Positions 38,125 through 49,444 of a stretch of DNA of 64,000 bases are shown piece by piece. The stretch is taken from positions 1-64,000 of the forward strand of contig JAQGBZ010000164.1 in the NCBI GenBank assembly GCA_034687125.1, given 5' to 3'. The position numbers and the translations under genes are program-made. The notes under the pieces were generated by a model. That model ran no database searches, was not told the origin of the DNA, and saw only the letters and a program-made list of their open reading frames with translations. Source of the DNA: Neelides folsomi. Its lineage: Eukaryota > Arthropoda > Collembola > Neelipleona > Neelidae. Within the stretch, counting starts at the first letter, position 1, and each line of letters opens with the position of its first letter.

Positions 38125-38578
38125 AATCATCGAAAGGAAATATTCACAAATTGATTAGATTACCTTAAAATAAAACAATTAAATATAATCCAAATGATCC
38201 AATAAATATATTTTTATTAATTATGTAATATATCTTTACCATCATTAATAAAAATTGTCAATGTGTGTACCTATATGTATAAATATAACAAAAATGTCAA
38301 AATCATTAATTAACAATAAATTTTAAAATAAAATGTAAGTTATTTATTGATTTCAAAAGCAACAGAATAAAATATTTTATTTTACATTTAAATGTTTCAT
38401 CCAATATTCAATATTTAATTTCTCTTTTTATATTGTACAATATAATTTGTCCAATTGGAATGTTATTTTGTTGATTAACTTATAAACATTATACAATAAT
38501 AGAACTTGCCATTTGGTGTTGTAAGTCTGTTACATAAAGAGCAAAGTAATTATGAGGCAAATTCGATTTCTAACTCGT

Positions 38579-40586
38579 TCAACCTGTGTGTGTTGGTGAA
38601 TCCCAATTGTCCCAATCTTCCTCTTCCTGTCGTTCCTGTTCGTCCTCATCTGACTCTGTGGTTCCGCCGGTTCCTGTCGTTTCGATTTCCACTACTTTCC
38701 CAGTCGTCCCACTCTCTCCCTTCTCAACATTCTCTGTATTTCTCTCAGTGATTTCTTCAATTTTATCTTCTTCCTCTTCAATGACATTTTTAGTTGTGGT
38801 GAGTTGACTAACTTGGATTTTTTTATCATCGATTTTATTAACTTGTCTTGTGCCATTTCCGTTACTTTCCTCTTCATGAGGATTCAAATAAAGACTATTC
38901 GGAGCAAGAAGTTCATTTGTTGGTTCTCCGTCCCCTCCAACAGGATTAAGATAAAGACTATTTGGACCTAGAGGTTCAACAGAAGACAACAGAAGTTGAG
39001 GAACAGATGAAACGGTCGCACGTTGAACTATAACTCTGACCCCTCCCGCTGGTCTTATTCGTGCAGGAAGCAGACTCTCTTTAATGACACTTGATGCTAT
39101 TGATGCTTCTTTGGGAGTTTGGATAGAAGCTGATGGAATAATTGGTTTTTTGCTTGTGATTTTGTCTGGATCTTGTAATTCTTCCTCTGGTTCTTCTGTA
39201 GGTTCAGTTGGGTCTGTGGGTTCGGTGGATTCGGTTTCAGTGATTTCTAATGGTTCTTCAGTGGGCTGAGAAGTTCGGCTGATTTTGTAATTGGTTTTGG
39301 GAGGAGTTGGTGAAGGAGGAATTGGAGAAGTTAAAATTATTGGTGAAGTTGGAGGAATTGGAGTTGTGGGTTTAGGAGTTTGACGCAAAGGAGGATTCAC
39401 TTCTTTGATGGCATTGGTCAAAATTTTGATAAATGCGGTGATTTCTTCTTGATTGTCGGTTGGAAATAACTGGAAAGTTTAAATTCAATTTAGATGACGA
39501 AATATTAAAATTAATTTTCTTAATTATTTATGATATTATATTAATTACTTTTAATGCCATTGAACTCTTATTGTTAGATTTTGGAATATACTGTATACCG
39601 TTATTGTTCGAATAAGAGCCTCTGTTCGAATAATAGCCCTGCTCGAATAAGAGCCCCCGCTCGAAACCTAATTTTTTAATAAGAGCCTAGGCTCTATTAA
39701 GAGCCCCCTATCCCGCTCACATAATTCAAAATAGCGTTCTGTCAAAAGTCAATATTACTTGTCGATTTAAATTTATTGTTTATTTCCAATATTTAAACAA
39801 TTAAAATGTCATTAAAGAAGCAATATTCAATTTCATATAAACTTGATGTTATAAATGAAGGCTCTAGCAGCGATGAAGAATAATATTGTTGTAATTTGAC
39901 GAAATAAATTTATATAAATGAACAATATTTTCTAAATTATTTAATAAGAGCCTCTGCTCGAATAAGAGTTCTGCTCAAATAAGAGCCCCCCCATGAAACC
40001 TAATTTTTTAATAAAAGCCCAGGGTCTTAATCGAACAATAACGGTAGTAGTAATTGAAATTAATTAAATAATCAATTAAAGATTTAAATTACCTGAAATG
40101 ATTGTTCGGCCAATCCAGTGACATTTCCAGTCAAAGCCGTTGCTACCACTTTGATTATACCTGGAACAATTGGTGGGATATCGAGGCCAAAAAGAGAAAA
40201 TTCATCTTCGTCCTCGTCACTTCCTTGTCTTTCTCTCACCGCTTCGTATTTTTTAACCAACGCCAAATACTTCAATGGATAAAAAAATAATGATTAACGA
40301 TTAGAATTACAAAAAATATGTAAATTAGTAAATTGCTTAAGTTATTATTAAAATACTTAATTTTATACTGGGCTCTTCATTCAAAATTCTAGCAAAATGT
40401 TTATAAACCTACTAGCTTATACCAATTAACATACCATTATTTAAATGATTGATTTAAACATCTTACCTTTAAAAGGTTTAGCTGCAAATGTTGAGCACAT
40501 TGGTGTTTCTCAAAGTTGGTAAGTCGAAGTTCAAGGGAAGGATTCAATTGAGAAACATCGGAATCTTTAGCATCCTCACTTGAAAT
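38579..40586 (-). CDS. Acidic, proline/threonine-rich protein, 5' end not found
   Basis: Three exons read in frame: 40586-40467, 40269-40093 and 39469-38579 (TGA), giving about 395 residues. The 5' exon or exons were not located, so the span is incomplete at the N-terminus. The first part is helical and charged (NLLKYLALVKKYEAVRERQG) with a short acidic run. A hydrophobic stretch follows (PPIVPGIIKVVATALTGNV). The long last exon is low complexity: proline-rich (PIPPTSPIILTSPIPPSPTP), then Thr/Glu/Pro-rich, then an internal duplication of (G/A)PNSLYLNP about 30 residues apart, and an acidic Gly/Thr tail ending DNWDSPTHTG. I recognise no family. The intron between the last two exons contains a pogo-like miniature transposon. 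A possible further exon lies at 41847-42011. Confidence 0.65.
39596..40046 (+). mobile_element. Pogo/Tigger-like deletion derivative inside an intron
   Basis: The element is 451 bp with terminal inverted repeats TACCGTTATTGTTCGA and TCGAACAATAACGGTA and terminal TA. Subterminal copies of CGAATAAGAGCC occur at both ends. A short frame at 39806-39883 starts MSLKKQYSISYKLDV, like the beginning of the helix-turn-helix region of pogo-type transposases, and ends SSSDEE followed by a stop, like a transposase C-terminus. The middle of the gene appears to have been deleted. The element fills most of an intron of the minus-strand gene and ends 46 bp from that gene's upstream exon. Confidence 0.75.
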
Positions 40587-43500
40587 CTAATTAAAAATTT
40601 GATATTTATTCTGTTCTAAAATTAAATTTTTTAAATTAAAGATATAATTCAAATTTTTTAAATTTCAAGATTTTTGTTAATTAAAATATTTTATGCATTT
40701 GCCAATTTAAGGAAAGTTTAACTATTGCTATAAAATCACGTGGCATTTTTTTAATTTTTCCCGTAAAAGTACCATTTATTTCTAAACTTGAAAGTAATTA
40801 TTTTAAAAAAAAATTGTTACATTTTGAGATAGCAATAGAATGAAGAAGGAAATTCCAGGTAAAATCACATGTTTAACCATATTTTATTGAAATGATTTTT
40901 TTATAGTTTAATTCAATAAACGGTAAAACAAAATAAACTTAATGCTTGTATGTATGTAGTATCACAAGCTATGTGAGGCTTCTTTCTTTTGACATTTCTG
41001 AATTGTTCCAAAGAGAAAGTTGTCAGAATGTGAATAATTATTAGTTCTTTAATAATTAATAATAATCAATTAAATCACATCCTCCTAACTAAACAATCAA
41101 CAAAAATCTATTCAATAGAAGCTAAAATAAAGATGATATCATTAAATGATAACACTCATTAATTATTATTTGACAATTGCTTTACTTTCTCATCGAAAGT
41201 ATTCACATTAGAGAACATTAAATAGAAAGAAATTAAGAATTCGTTTTATTTATCAGATACTTACAAAAATAAGCATGATATGCTACGCTAATTTAATGCA
41301 TCTAATGGTTAAATGACTATGCACAGATATTTGTAAATTACAATAATACAAAGTTACTCATATATAAAATTGATAAGGTAAATGTGGCATAAAAGCACAG
41401 TATAAATTATTTGTATCTGTAAGTATTCCAATTATCATAAAGTATTTTTGGTGATTCCGTTAATCGACCATCTGTTAATTTAATTATAATGGTTATTGAT
41501 TATTATGCCATGATATGATATAAGTAATATTTTAATTAATCATATTTTTACCAATTTTCTTTGTTTTCACTTTGATATAAATCATTTTGATCTTCAATCA
41601 TTAAAAAGTCTGTAATGAAAATGGCATAAAATAATTAAAATTGATTAAACAATTCCTCAAGCGCTCCGCGTCCTCTGCGAATGTAGATGAAAATGGGAAT
41701 TTCGTAAAGATCAACAGGAAAAGAAGGCTTCTTTATTCAACTAATTACCAATGTATTGACTCAGCTTTCTTGAGTTTTTGAGATAAAGACCAAAAAGGTA
41801 TCTGACAGAAGATAAAAAATCAAATATTTGTACTTTGCATCTTACGGATCTTCTTTAAAACAATTTGATAAACTGAGGATGGGAAAGTTATTAAAAAGGA
41901 CGCCAATTGATCCCAACGTGAGATGTTGAAATTGAGATTTAGCCGTTGATGTGGATAGATTTGAACCTCCGGTGGGTTGGCAAGAGGCGGGAGGGTTTGC
42001 AAAATCAACAAAAAGATAATAAGATTGTAATCCCTGAGGGAGACATCCCTTTCATAACAAACGCAAACGACTCAAACGGTCTTTTTATATTTCAAAAATA
42101 CATCCTTCAAACACATAACCATCCTATCATTCCCTTACAAAAATCTTTTTTACCCTTTTCCATCAGGAAACTCACGTAAGGAATGTAAATAATATTACAC
42201 TATTACTGTATTAACCAAAGTATTTATATGATAAAATGATAATATATACAACGATAGTTTGATAGCAACATATAATACAATAGCAATATGTATTAATATA
42301 TGTACATATACCAAATAACAAATACAGATATACATTTACAGATATATATATTTATAGATTAATATATATATATATATAATCTATACAAACATGTTTGGTA
42401 CTATATTGAAATAAATGTAAAATAAACTCTATATTGAACATAGAAAGGAAGGGAATGTAAGAGAACTAATATTTATAATGAGAATCTCCCTGAAGGTATT
42501 TTTCTAAAAAATTCCCTTAATAAGCTTCCCTACAAGAAACCACAGAAGCTCAGGCTAATCAAATTGAAAAGGAAAATGTGAACGAAAAGAAATCCCTCGA
42601 ATCCCGCCATTTACCCTCATCATTTCATTACAGTTATTCTATTTCTAGGATTTTCAAGCGGGGAGAGGAGAAGCTAGAAGATGCAATTAAAGGGATTCAA
42701 CTCTTATTATTCTCTTTATAATTCCCCGACCTTTCATTAGAAAACGGATGTTCAAATGGGTCATTTAATTAAATTTTCATTTTCTCAATTTAACTTACTT
42801 TCATGTCTTTAAATAAAATCTAATTGGACCAAATAAAACTTGGAGATTATCTAATGTAAATGTGAATGAAAAGAAAATGGTTATTTTTCTTTTACTTTTT
42901 TTACTACAGAAAACATTTAAAAACTTTTATCTCACAATAAGTACCTAATATTAGATTTTTCCTTTAAAAGAATTTAACGCTAATTGTATTATGTAAATAA
43001 AATTAAATTGTAAAAATGTTTTTTAAATAAATAACTAATGGCTTAATGGCTTATGATTACTATTTAGCTAACTTTAACTCTAACTTTTGGTATTATGTCT
43101 CTACTCTAATATAGCATAATTGTAAAGGTTTAGAAGAAATCGGAAGGGCAAGCGGAATGAATTTAATTAGTTGAACAGAATGGTGAGGGAAATTTGATCC
43201 TTGTCCTGGACCTCGAGAGCGATTGAGAGAAGATAAATGGGAAGAATGAATGAGCCCTTCTCCCTCACTCTGCTCATCCCCACATTTTCAATTGAAAGCG
43301 GAGAGAAAGTTGGGGCCATTAAAGGGCGGCGTAATTCGCTGACTCGACTTCTTCTCAATCTCCTCTTTGTCCGATCCTGGGAAGGGTGGAGAAGGCCGAG
43401 GATTTCAACTCCTCAAATCAAGACGGACCAAATCTCACTCTCTCAAGGGAAATTCGAACAATTATGGTTTCCTCATATCATATACCTATATATCTGTCTG

Positions 43501-43589
43501 TACCACGTATGGCTTTACACACAAATTTAATCTAAAGATCTAAAGGTTACCTTATGAGCTTAAATCAATACAAATCTTTTAAATCTACT
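40587..43589. other. Mostly gene-free stretch upstream of the proline-rich gene
   Basis: This is AT-rich, with a short TA microsatellite near 42363-42379 and a GC-richer patch at 43140-43480 that has no supported gene. One candidate exon is listed at 41847-42011. Confidence 0.4.
41847..42050 (-). other. Candidate exon, hydrophobic leader then proline-rich/helical
   Basis: A minus-strand open frame encodes a hydrophobic run (NLIIFLLILQTLPPLANPP), then RLNLNFNISRWDQLASFL and VYQIVLKKI, ending at a good GTAAGA donor. It may be a 5' exon with a signal peptide. Its phase (1) does not fit the first known exon of the gene at 38579-40586, so another exon or another gene is needed. No ATG was identified. 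Low confidence. Confidence 0.25.
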
Positions 43590-43910
43590 TACCCTGTTTC
43601 CCCTCTGATAATCCGCGGATTATCTAATGAATGTGAGGGTCTAGCTGCGGATTATCAATGGGGGCGGATTATGTAATGTTAAAAAATGAATTTAATCTTT
43701 TAAAGATAAAAGTATTTTAAATATAAGATTTCTTAAGGTTTTCCAAGCGTTCTTTGATTGATTTTAGCATTGGTATTAAAAGTCATTTGAGGTGCGGATT
43801 ATCAGCGGGGGTGGATAATCTAATGTTTTTATTTTGGGAAAAAAAATCTGAGGATTATCAGTGAGGGCGGATTATCGGTGAGGGCGGAGTATCAGCGGGG
43901 AAACAGGGTA
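43590..43910. mobile_element. 321-bp MITE with ACCCTGTTTCCCC termini
   Basis: The ends are TACCCTGTTTCCCC and its exact complement GGGGAAACAGGGTA, with TA flanks. The inner arms carry repeated GCGGATTATC words (at least seven, both orientations), including GATAATCCGCGGATTATC near the left end. It has no open frame. The structure fits a non-autonomous Tc1/mariner-superfamily element whose subterminal words could be transposase-binding sites. Confidence 0.75.
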
Positions 43911-44892
43911 TGTTAAATCAATAGAAAATTATAGTTAAAATAATCATTTAATGATTAGACATATTATAATTATTGCAAAAGTAATAAGGTACAAAATAAT
44001 ATTAAAATAATGGTCAGTTCAATATGATAAAACTTTTTATAATTTAAAATATTAAATTGTTTAAAATAATTTAAAATATGAGAGAATAGTGAATTAAAGA
44101 TTGAATTGTGGACTGGGTTTGGAGGAGGATTTTACGATAGTGTCCATCATCCCACTTGGCTCCTTCCCAGCTACACTTTTAATCCAACTCATCTCATCGG
44201 AAGGAAGAAGGTGGGAGAAAATGGGGGCCGATTCCAAGTCGGACTCTTCATTGGAACAACGTCGTTGTTGATCGTTTCCATCTCTCTCGGTCTCGGTCCG
44301 CTTGATGTAACTTGGTGTAATTGGAAGTTGGTCCTATGTAGAAATGGGAGCTTGGAAGGGGGTCATAGAGGAAATGAAGACACGGACGATTGCGTCAACC
44401 TCTCCTTTAGTTCTTTCAGATGGAGAAGAGGAAAGAAGGAGATCATTTTATACATATGCATGAGAGACCTTCCTCACAACTCACATTTATGACCGCCCGG
44501 AAATGTTTCTCCTTGTAGGCAAATGGGCAAACGGCCACACAAGCACAAGTGACAACGAGACGACTACAGGAATAGACAAAAGGAGGGCAATGGCTCTTTC
44601 TCAACTTTCTCTCTTAGTTTTCTTAAATATTTATTTTATCCAATCTTCCCATACTATAAAATTTAATAAATTAGAGTACACCTTTAAATTATATTTAAAG
44701 TTTATCATTATTTAATTCTAATTCATTAAAAATATGCATTTTATTGTATAGGTACGTTGCGTACAAAAATTATATTAAAAACCAGAGGAGCTTAATTTGA
44801 TTTTTTACAAATTCTTTTATTGATTGAAAAGTGTACTTTTATAATGTATGAAGCTAATATCATTTTTTTATTTAGTATACATATATTAGGTA
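43911..44892. other. Gene-free stretch with a GC-richer patch
   Basis: A patch at 44104-44500 has open frames on both strands. On the minus strand an acceptor-like site near 44337 leads into about 77 open codons. No domain is recognisable, so no gene is called. Confidence 0.35.
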
Positions 44893-45131
44893 TACAGTGT
44901 GTTTCAGAGTTAGCCCGATTTGTTAAAAAACAAGCATAACTTTATCAAAATTAAACATTTAATCTTCATACTTGAGGAACATGATGGGTAATATGTTAAT
45001 TTTAATGTCAATCAAACTAAATACTGAAATATTAAGAAATGGCAGACTTTCTTTGAGATAGATAGACTTTCACTATTTCCATTATTGGCATATTCATTTT
45101 ACAAACCGGGCTAACTCTGAAACACACTGTA
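44893..45131. mobile_element. 239-bp MITE with TACAGTGTGTTTCAG termini
   Basis: The terminal inverted repeats are perfect for 25 bp, starting TACAGTGTGTTTCAGAGTTA at the left and ending TAACTCTGAAACACACTGTA at the right. The terminal TA fits Tc1/mariner-type targeting. The interior is AT-rich with no frame. Its right-hand TA is also the left-hand TA of the next hairpin element. Confidence 0.78.
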
Positions 45132-45210
45132 AAGCCTGTTAAACTTTGTAGTGTCCTTTTTTAAATTCAAAATAACCTTGAAAAGGATACTACAAAGTAA
45201 GCACGCTGTA
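45130..45210. mobile_element. 81-bp hairpin MITE sharing a TA with its neighbour
   Basis: The arms read TAAAGCCTGTTAAACTTTGT at the left and, complemented, TACAGCGTGCTTACTTTGTA at the right. The inner arm (CTTTGTAGT) resembles the hairpin at 34277-34353 (CTATGTAGT). This looks like an insertion at the target TA of the previous element, giving two elements back to back. Confidence 0.6.
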
Positions 45211-47079
45211 CTTGCATATCAAATAATCAAATCACTTGTTGAATAGAGAGCATAAATACATATGTATAAAGGTATTAAATATGTAATTTAAATAAATATA
45301 AAATAAAAATCATCAAATAATCTAATCAATGATGTTTGATAGCTAATGAGACTGTGTGATTACTGAATGTGATTACTTGTGATTTTTGTAACATACATTT
45401 TGGTAAAAGGGAAAGATGAGGAATTGATAAGAGTTTAATTTATTGGCTAAAGTTTTTTCCTCATTTTTACTTTTGGTGGTTGAACAGGAGTTTTGAGGTT
45501 GAGGAGTTTTGAAGAGACTCACTGTCTGTTTGGGGAAAGTTTAATAATAAGAAAAGTTTTGGCGTGATGGTGAGATGGAGATAGGGCGAAGGATTGGGAG
45601 TTTGATCCAGCTTGAATTCCATTTCATTGGAACTAAATATACTAAAGGCTAACTTACAACTGACAACTGATACTCACTTCCCCAGACACTTTCACGCCAA
45701 ACCATCCGATATCTTCTGGAAATGTCTTTTACTTGCACTTACCTAATGTTAGACTATGGAATACTTTGAGATATAAGAACCAAACGTGCTTAACGTTTTT
45801 TCTAACGACCTAAATGTATACAAAATTGTGAAATTGAAAAGAATACACTCAAAAAAGAAGTATAGATGACATCCCTGAGAATTGTCCTTATATAGAGAAT
45901 TACTACTACTACCATACATACTTAGAGTATATACCATTCTACTCTGGTTATATAAGAAATGCTCAAATGATGTTTAAGAATTGTTTTCAGTTTGTCTTAT
46001 TGAGTAAAGAGAAAAGTTTTTGTTAGATTAATCAATGAATGTGGATAGGTCCGTGGTGTGATGAATCTCTTTGACGAATAAAAATGGTCGATTGAGGAAG
46101 TGGAAAAATCACTTTTATTCCGATCAGTGTTTAATGTCCTATCCTTATTACTCCCATTATTCTCCATCAAAAGACCTAAAAAATAAGATTATCTATGAAA
46201 CATCGTAATGAAGTAATGATGTGTTTATGTATTAATATATGTTACTTATATACTTCATTCATTCCCTTGAACGGCATGGGGTCTCCATTTACCTTATTAT
46301 AAATAAGTATTATAAATTTATAAATAATCGATGTAGAATTATTTTGAATAAAGGACATTCTTTTTGTTAATTAGTCTCACATTCAGTCTAGCCCCTGAAT
46401 TTCAATCATTAGCCGATTTAATTTAAACGGATTAGATAATTAAATTCCTACATACATAATTACAAATTCGTACATACAATTACTGATTGTGAGTATCAAT
46501 TAAGAAATTATGTACTTTGGGCACCAATTTATTAAATTAAGAAAAATAAGTAAATGGAAACTTGGATCCATTTATGTCAAAGGATTAATTTATGTTCAAT
46601 TCCAATATACATATATTAGTATTAAATTTTAAAACCTTGAAAATATACTTGAGCTTAAGAAAAGGTTTGATGATTTCTCAAATGGCCAAAGTTGAATTCC
46701 CAAAAGAAACCTCAAAATAAACTTTGGAAATGCAACCAAATATTCAACTTTGACAATAAAAATTCATATGAAAGCCAAATACTCCTCGTATTCAATTTCA
46801 AAAAAGCTTCAATGTATTAAATATAAACCCGACAACAATAAATTATCCACGCAAAAAAATAATATATAGATCAAAATTAATCTCTATTAAGTTAAATACC
46901 TATAAAATGCTTAGTTAGAATAATCCAAACGTGTATAGTTAAAAAAATTAATTTAACTAAAAGGCAATAGTTGATTGAATTGAAAGTGAAAGGAGAAAGT
47001 TACACAAATATTTTTCACACTTTTTTAAATACCCAGTTTTAAAAGTAATTCACTTGTGACAACTTTAATTCAATTTTAA
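45211..47079. other. Gene-free AT-rich stretch
   Basis: Nothing supportable as a gene is seen. A patch at 45540-45720 contains GATGGTGAGATGGAG and GGGAGTTTGATCC, which loosely resemble polymerase III A and B boxes, but no tRNA fold is evident. Confidence 0.4.
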
Positions 47080-47760
47080 ATATCAAAGTGGCCTCCGCAG
47101 CTTAAAACTAATTTAAAAGCTTGCCGGTGCATTGAAGTTGCAAGCTTCTGAATCTTCCAATGCTTACAAAACCGCCACGCGAAGGCTTAAGTTTTCAAAT
47201 TGCCTTTCATTTGCGTAAACACGCCGCGACATTATTCCCCACAACTTCTCAATGGGGTTGAGGTCAGGAAAAAACGATGGATGGTCCATCAGAAAAATGT
47301 TGTGTTCTTCAAGCCACTCCATTGTCAACGCTGCTGTATGCGGACGAGCGCCATCTTGCATAAATCTTCATCTTGTAGGTCGACAAATGGATTATGGTCA
47401 AGCCCTTCTCAAAATGGTATTAAATGCTCTTCCAGAACATTTTGATACGCTTCAGCATCCAAACGAGGAGGAGTGAAGGCAAGGGTAGACTTGGCACTTA
47501 AGCAAATGGCGCCCCAAACCATGAAGGATCCTCCTCCTAATTGCCTCTTCGAAAAATCTTCTTTTCCATCGCAAGTCATGCCAATATCCTCAAAAACCAC
47601 CAGGGCCATTGAGGTTCTAACGTTTCTCATTGAACCAGACCCATCTTTTCCATTTGTTTCTCCATTAAATTTTTTCTTGGGCCCAGGCATATTTCCGTTC
47701 AATGTGACATGATTTCAATGTCACTAATAACTTTAATCTTTCACTCAGAAATATAATGAT
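47080..47760 (-). pseudogene. Decayed Tc3-like (Tc1/mariner) transposase
   Basis: Recognisable Tc3-type blocks occur in order on the minus strand but in different frames. A degraded region with YWHDLR is followed by RQLGGGSFMVWGAI, then LDAEAYQNVLEEHLIPF, then a stop and a frame change, then MQDGARPHTAALTMEWLEEH and PDLNPIEKLWGIMSRRVY, and finally a worn C-terminus (KIQKLATSMHRQAFKLV). At least three in-frame stops and two frame changes are visible, so no functional protein is made. The aspartate in QDGARPH and the glutamate in NPIEKLWG are still present. Terminal inverted repeats were not located. It is an old, isolated copy. Confidence 0.85.
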
Positions 47761-48239
47761 TGGATGAAGCCAAAGCATTGGGAAAGATTAAGATCAAATG
47801 TGTTATGTGAAGAGCAAATGACCAGGGTGTGCGATTATATTGTATATCTTATAATTCCTACCTTTGTCTAATTATTTAATTAAAGGTTCAATACATAATT
47901 CTGTAGGATGATTTCCATGAACATTAATTACTACTCATTTTATCTTATTGGAAATCATTAGGGGAAAGAGTTATTGAATTTGTAAACGATTCTCAAATAG
48001 ATTCTATTTATATCAGTAAATAGTAGAATTGTATTGAATTATTATTAGTAAATTATTGGGACGGAAAATCAAGACTGAGAATTTATTTCATCAAATTTTT
48101 AAAGATTTTAATTTTAATATTTCTTCATTCCATATTTATTATTTGATTTTATTTGTGGTGGTGTAAACACAAAATAGAAAATTAATCGACTATATAAATT
48201 AACATGTTTCATACGCATGAATAAACACTAGAAATTCAT
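47761..48239. other. Gene-free AT-rich stretch
   Basis: This lies between the Tc3-like remnant and the cysteine-rich open frame. No feature is seen. Confidence 0.4.
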
Positions 48240-48388
48240 TTAAGCGCCGGACGCTAATAGCTCATTTCCACTTATGTCTCCTACCAGGCATCTTGGACAC
48301 GCTCGTCTTTTACATCGTTGTTCAAAACAAGCATTAAAACACCATCTGTCCTCACTTGTGTAATCAACAAGGTGTTGTGAACACAAAT
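48240..48388 (-). other. Candidate terminal exon of a cysteine-rich protein
   Basis: After an acceptor-like TTTCAAATTTTAG the minus strand reads 48 codons to a TAA. The peptide has six cysteines spaced C-x13-C-x3-C-x4-C-x4-C-x2-C (WCFNACFEQRCKRRACPRC within it), unlike random AT-rich translation. The upstream sequence stays open in the same frame for 16 codons to a TGA. Beyond that TGA it repeats the word QHLVD, so the acceptor may be false and this may be a longer degraded frame. A Mutator-like element is inserted 77 bp upstream on this strand. No family is recognised. Confidence 0.35.
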
Positions 48389-48473
48389 CTAAAATTTGAA
48401 AGATTTCAACTTGGTTTAAAGACCCATTTCACGTAAAATCAACAAGATGTTGCAAACACGATAGCTCAAGTGG

Positions 48474-49008
48474 GGTAGGGGTAACCATGTTGGGACAAAA
48501 AACGGGAACATTTGCCCAAAAACGGGCACATTGAACCCCAAAAAGGGCACATTGGACCCTAAAAATGTGCCAAAAAGGGGGCACATGTTAGAAATCGGGC
48601 ACACAAACCCAAAATGGGCACATTAAACCCTATAACGGGCGCATGTGCCTTGAAAAATGGTAAAATGTGCCAAGGTTTAAAATACAAGGGCATAAATTCA
48701 AAATATCAAAAAACATTAAAATCGTGGTGGTGTGGCTTACCATTAATCAAGTCCTTTTGTAATTTCCCTCAATTTGTAAGACCCAAATTGTCGAAACAAA
48801 AAATTCCACGTTTAAATTTAATTATTAGTTAAAAAAATTTAATCTTGCTTGAATTTAATCTCCACTTCGGATCCAAGATGTCGGATTCGGATGTGCCCTT
48901 TTGGTCCATTGTGCCCTTTTTTAGGCACATGTGCCTCTTTTTGGGTTTAATGTGCCCGTTTTTGGACAAATGTGCCCGTTTTTTTGTCCCAACATGGTTA
49001 CCCCGACC
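48474..49008. mobile_element. Mutator-like MITE copy 2 with 9-bp target duplication
   Basis: The 535-bp element starts GGTAGGGGTAACCATGTTGG and ends in the complement of GGTCGGGGTAACCATGTTGG. It is flanked by CTCAAGTGG at 48465-48473 and again at 49009-49017. A 9-bp duplication is the hallmark of Mutator-type transposition. As in the copy at 33819, both halves are filled with reiterated words (CACATTGAACCCCAAAAAGG and complements). It has no transposase. Confidence 0.8.
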
Positions 49009-49017
49009 CTCAAGTGG

Positions 49018-49262
49018 GTCAGAGTGTACAATCTGGGAACTAAAAGAGGACCCAAATTGGGAAAATGTGGCCTTTGACTTTCAAAAAATATTAAATATAC
49101 GCTAAAATGAAGTGAATTTTATGATTTAAAGAGTCTACTCGATATAAATGTCTTAAAATCAATTGAAACAAGGGCATTAAATAAGTTTTATTTATTAAGA
49201 TTATTAGGAATTGTAATGTTAAAAGATAGAATTAAATGTTACTCCCTTTTACCAAACCTAAC
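49018..49262. other. Short AT-rich stretch between elements
   Basis: No feature could be supported. Confidence 0.4.
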
Positions 49263-49444
49263 GGTCAGGGTATCGATAATGGACCAAATGAAAGATTTCA
49301 CAAAAATTTTGAGCATATTTGGTTTTTCACAAAAACCAAAGATAAATCACCCTTTAATGGTATTTCTACGTGAATTAAGTGATTTTGAGCATATTTGATT
49401 TTTGTGAATAACTTTTCGTTTGGTCCATCATCGATACCCTGACC
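49263..49444. mobile_element. 182-bp MITE with GGTCAGGGTATCGAT termini
   Basis: Inverted ends of about 30 bp begin GGTCAGGGTATCGATAATGG at the left and, complemented, GGTCAGGGTATCGATGATGG at the right. The first ten bases equal the right terminus of the Mutator-like copy at 33819. The interior has a repeated TTTTGAGCATATTTG word. No clear target duplication is seen and there is no coding capacity. Confidence 0.65.

Noticed and set aside
42363-42379. TA dinucleotide run
   Set aside because: An ordinary short microsatellite in AT-rich DNA.
44104-44336. Minus-strand open frame after a TACATAG acceptor-like site as a terminal exon
   Set aside because: About 77 open codons in a GC-richer patch, but no domain and no second exon to pair with it.
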